A DNA stretch of 64,000 nucleotides, from IMG/VR virus record IMGVR_UViG_2077657010_000001, positions 34,323 to 98,322 of that record, one strand, 5' to 3'. Numbering within the stretch: position 1 is the stretch's first letter; each line of letters begins with the position of its first letter. Both the position numbers and the translations under genes were made by a program. This document shows, piece by piece, positions 62,396 through 64,000 of this stretch. A model generated the notes under the pieces. It searched no databases. It saw only the letters and a list, made by a program, of their open reading frames with translations, and was not told the origin of the DNA. The DNA is from a virus.

Positions 62396-62776
62396 ATGTC
62401 TTGGGAAGTACATTTCACGAACCTGCCGATTCAAGATGAATACGATGTTTGTGAGCATCTAAAGCATGCAAATACGGCACCACATATTGTCGGTGAAAAT
62501 GATTCGATGGGGCCAGTACATCGCATGGCAATGTGTCAGTCGTGTTATGACGAGCATGTGGCGAAACGTGATGCGGAACTAGAGCCTTGCCACGATTGCA
62601 ACACTTTATTACCTAACAGTAAGCTACACACATGGAAGTGGTATGAATTTGATCCACGTCAAGGCGATGAGCCGCTGTTAATCTGTGGCGTATGCTGGAA
62701 TATGGACAAACACCAGCAGCGCATCAAAGAGTCACGCAATGCTCGTATGATTGACAGTGAGGTCTATGGCGATTAA
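62396..62776 (+). CDS. Zinc-binding protein with three Cys pairs (126 aa)
   Basis: ATG 62396 follows TAGGAGAACAACT; the longer open frame starts inside the previous gene. CQSC, CHDC and CGVC pairs in the C-terminal two thirds form one or two zinc ribbons. No other recognised domain. Zinc ribbons of this kind often bind nucleic acid or RNA polymerase; given the phage's own polymerase, a transcription role is a possible but unproven idea. Confidence 0.66.
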   Translation: MSWEVHFTNLPIQDEYDVCEHLKHANTAPHIVGENDSMGPVHRMAMCQSCYDEHVAKRDAELEPCHDCNTLLPNSKLHTWKWYEFDPRQGDEPLLICGVCWNMDKHQQRIKESRNARMIDSEVYGD

Positions 62777-62790
62777 AGGCAAATAAAAAA

Positions 62791-63075
62791 AGGTACTGGG
62801 GAGGTTACCCTCCCCATACCACCCGGTGAGACATTCCGGTTTACGAGTAGACGACTAATGGCAGAAGTCGTTTTACGTCGATAAACGATAGCTTGACTGG
62901 CAAGTGCTTGAGCATATCGTTATTAGGGGTTGGGGGGTGAGACACCGCGACCCCATGGGTGTATCGGAACCCGACAAAAAATCACCCCCCGTGTAGAAGT
63001 TTATAACAGCTTAGCTGACATGCTATCACGAATGGGAAATGAGCAAGAAACACATTCGTACTGTAACTTCTACAT
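62791..63075 (+). ncRNA. Candidate structured noncoding RNA, about 285 nt
   Basis: No gene is present here. Many inverted repeats are perfect or near-perfect: GGGGAGG/CCTCCCC (62798-62804/62809-62815), ACGACT/AGTCGT (62851-62856/62866-62871), AACGATA/TATCGTT (62884-62890/62915-62921), GGGGGGTGA/TCACCCCCC (62932-62940/62982-62990) and ACGAATG/CATTCGT (63028-63034/63053-63059). The last is nested inside the 10-bp pair TGTAGAAGTT/AACTTCTACA (62992-63001/63065-63074), which stacks on ACAG/CTGT. Small hairpins such as TCGG-AAC-CCGA lie inside. There are no T runs, so these are not simple terminators. The strand is assumed from the neighbouring genes. No known RNA class recognised. Confidence 0.6.
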
Positions 63076-63121
63076 AATAATAACCTACCTGTAAAAAATA
63101 CCATTAGTAAAGGAGTTTAAG

Positions 63122-63490
63122 ATGAGTGACGTACAAGTTAAAGATAAACCCACAATAGTGACAGTTGTGATGGGTGAAGTAACTGACAGTTTTGGTGTAG
63201 ATATACTCAATGGTGAGGTCATCACAACACGTGGTGATGAGGTGTGGGTATCAACACCAGAGGGTGTGATTGTAGGGCATCAAAAAGAAAACTATATCGT
63301 AGGTAAAGATGCATTCCCTATATTCATAGATGACGACATTCGTCACGATTGGTGTCAGTATGCTAAGATGTTACATGGTATAGATCTAACTGGTGTCAAA
63401 TCGGCGGGCGAGATAATGTACCAAGGCCTTGTCGATGAGGGGATTGTAAAAGCAGGGATAAAAGCGGCCAGGGTCTATGCCCTTAAATAA
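63122..63490 (+). CDS. Unknown protein (122 aa)
   Basis: No family recognised. The ATG follows AAAGGAGTTTAAG. A beta-rich small acidic protein (TIVTVVMGEVTDSFGVDI; GDEVWVSTPEGVIVG) and a helical end. It lies directly downstream of the structured stretch and could be controlled by it. It ends 5 bases before the next promoter-like element. Confidence 0.68.
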   Translation: MSDVQVKDKPTIVTVVMGEVTDSFGVDILNGEVITTRGDEVWVSTPEGVIVGHQKENYIVGKDAFPIFIDDDIRHDWCQYAKMLHGIDLTGVKSAGEIMYQGLVDEGIVKAGIKAARVYALK

Positions 63491-63495
63491 AAAAG

Positions 63496-63543
63496 TTTCA
63501 GATATATATCATTAATGTGAAGAGAGAAGACAATCCCTCTTCA
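63496..63543 (+). promoter_or_regulatory. Repeated promoter-like element with 5' dyad (copy 2)
   Basis: Identical to 1453-1500 except for the 4-base spacer (TAAT instead of CGTA), including the TGAAGAG/CTCTTCA dyad and its 12-nt loop. It lies 26 bp before the ATG at 63570. The conservation of both halves at opposite window ends argues for a functional early promoter plus leader. Confidence 0.66.
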
Positions 63544-63569
63544 CATCATCATTAGTAAGGAGATTAGTT

Positions 63570-63944
63570 ATGAGAAAGTTACAGAATATCGTAATTGAAG
63601 CTGAATCTGTACTCAATACAATTCTACCAGTTATTGAATATAGCCCAGAATGGGCCAATGGTACAGGTTACCTTGATAATGCAGTTAAGGTCTCCATAGA
63701 AGTACCGTCCAAATTCTGGGATGATAAAAACCGTTTCGGGATTATCATTCCGCTAGGGGAGCGTGATAATCTGGTTGTCTTCGAGCGGTATAGTAACGGA
63801 GAAGACGACATCATTGTCTACAACGCCGCCACACGTTCTCCGTGGCGCAGTCTAATAGAGACCGCCATCGGCGGTCGTGTTGTGGCAGAAAAAGGTGAGC
63901 TCGTCACAGAGCTCATTGTAGCTATCACGCTACAAAACAAATAA
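63570..63944 (+). CDS. Unknown protein (124 aa)
   Basis: No family recognised. The ATG follows AAGGAGATTAGTT. A soluble acidic protein with a mixed fold by eye (FGIIIPLGERDNLVVFERY). It sits behind the second copy of the repeated promoter-like element and before a terminator, the same arrangement as the gene at 1545, though the two proteins show no similarity. Confidence 0.72.
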   Translation: MRKLQNIVIEAESVLNTILPVIEYSPEWANGTGYLDNAVKVSIEVPSKFWDDKNRFGIIIPLGERDNLVVFERYSNGEDDIIVYNAATRSPWRSLIETAIGGRVVAEKGELVTELIVAITLQNK

Positions 63945-63949
63945 AAAAC

Positions 63950-63974
63950 TGAGGGCTTCGGCCCTCTTTTTTTG
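63950..63974 (+). terminator. Intrinsic terminator
   Basis: GAGGGC-TTC-GGCCCTC with a run of seven Ts, then GCC, the same tail seen after other terminators here. Confidence 0.86.
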
Positions 63975-64000
63975 CCTCAATGGAAAGTCGATCTCTCTCC

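Noticed and set aside
1-64000. tRNA genes, CRISPR arrays, insertion sequences and integrase
   Set aside because: No cloverleaf, regular spaced repeats or transposase/integrase motifs were noticed on either strand by eye.

Overview
The window is part of the genome of a giant (jumbo) tailed phage with a contractile tail, related to Pseudomonas phage phiKZ. It is not a bacterial chromosome. Genes are packed with ATGA overlaps, short gaps and strong AGGAG-type ribosome sites. The proteins point the same way: a phiKZ gp25-like large terminase, a gp29-like tail sheath next to a gp30-like tail tube, a 2245-residue virion protein with a lytic transglycosylase domain (phiKZ gp181 is almost the same length), a gp175-like prohead protease and multisubunit RNA polymerase genes. 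GC looks like the low-to-mid 40s by eye. An outer-membrane lipoprotein and a probable spanin pair indicate a Gram-negative host, probably gammaproteobacterial. I see no tRNA, integrase, transposon or CRISPR array. Family names come from reading motifs; no database search was run.

Layout. 1-4.2 kb holds structural or unknown genes, repeated terminators and an odd pyrimidine-rich, hairpin-rich gap, then a reverse-strand baseplate-spike-like gene. 4.3-10.9 kb holds an SbcC/Rad50 (T4 gp46)-like recombination ATPase, a macro-domain protein and a secreted lytic transglycosylase. 10.8-12.9 kb is a reverse-strand pair of putative virion genes. 13-18.6 kb holds the spanin pair, a DnaQ-like exonuclease, an RNase HI fusion and small unknown genes. 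18.7-22.9 kb holds a UvsX/RecA-like protein, a SLOG-fold protein and a 221-residue protein that I read as the missing C-terminal piece of the phage RNA polymerase beta subunit. 23-27.9 kb holds small and medium unknown genes plus a DUF488-like/NADAR pair. 27.9-46.6 kb is the virion and RNA polymerase block: two reverse-strand virion genes (698 and 2245 residues), then, divergently, beta' N-part, beta, several unknown proteins and the prohead protease. 46.6-48.5 kb holds small genes including a HAD phosphatase. 48.5-58.8 kb is the tail tube, tail sheath, three structural proteins and terminase. 59-64 kb holds a reverse-strand pair, small unknown genes and a roughly 285-nt intergenic stretch rich in nested inverted repeats that looks like a structured RNA.

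How the parts fit. The beta/beta' pieces match the phiKZ virion RNA polymerase set (gp178, gp180, gp149), which is packaged and injected to start early transcription; the beta' C-part (phiKZ gp80) is not in this window. A family of near-identical elements (TATATnTCAT, 4 nt, GTGA) lies before small unknown forward genes and may be its early promoters. Recombination proteins, RNase H and exonuclease serve phage DNA metabolism. The macro-domain, NADAR, DUF488-like and SLOG proteins suggest a dispersed NAD/ADP-ribose group that could undo ADP-ribosylation-based host defence. Major capsid, DNA polymerase, nuclear-shell protein and PhuZ tubulin are not in this window.
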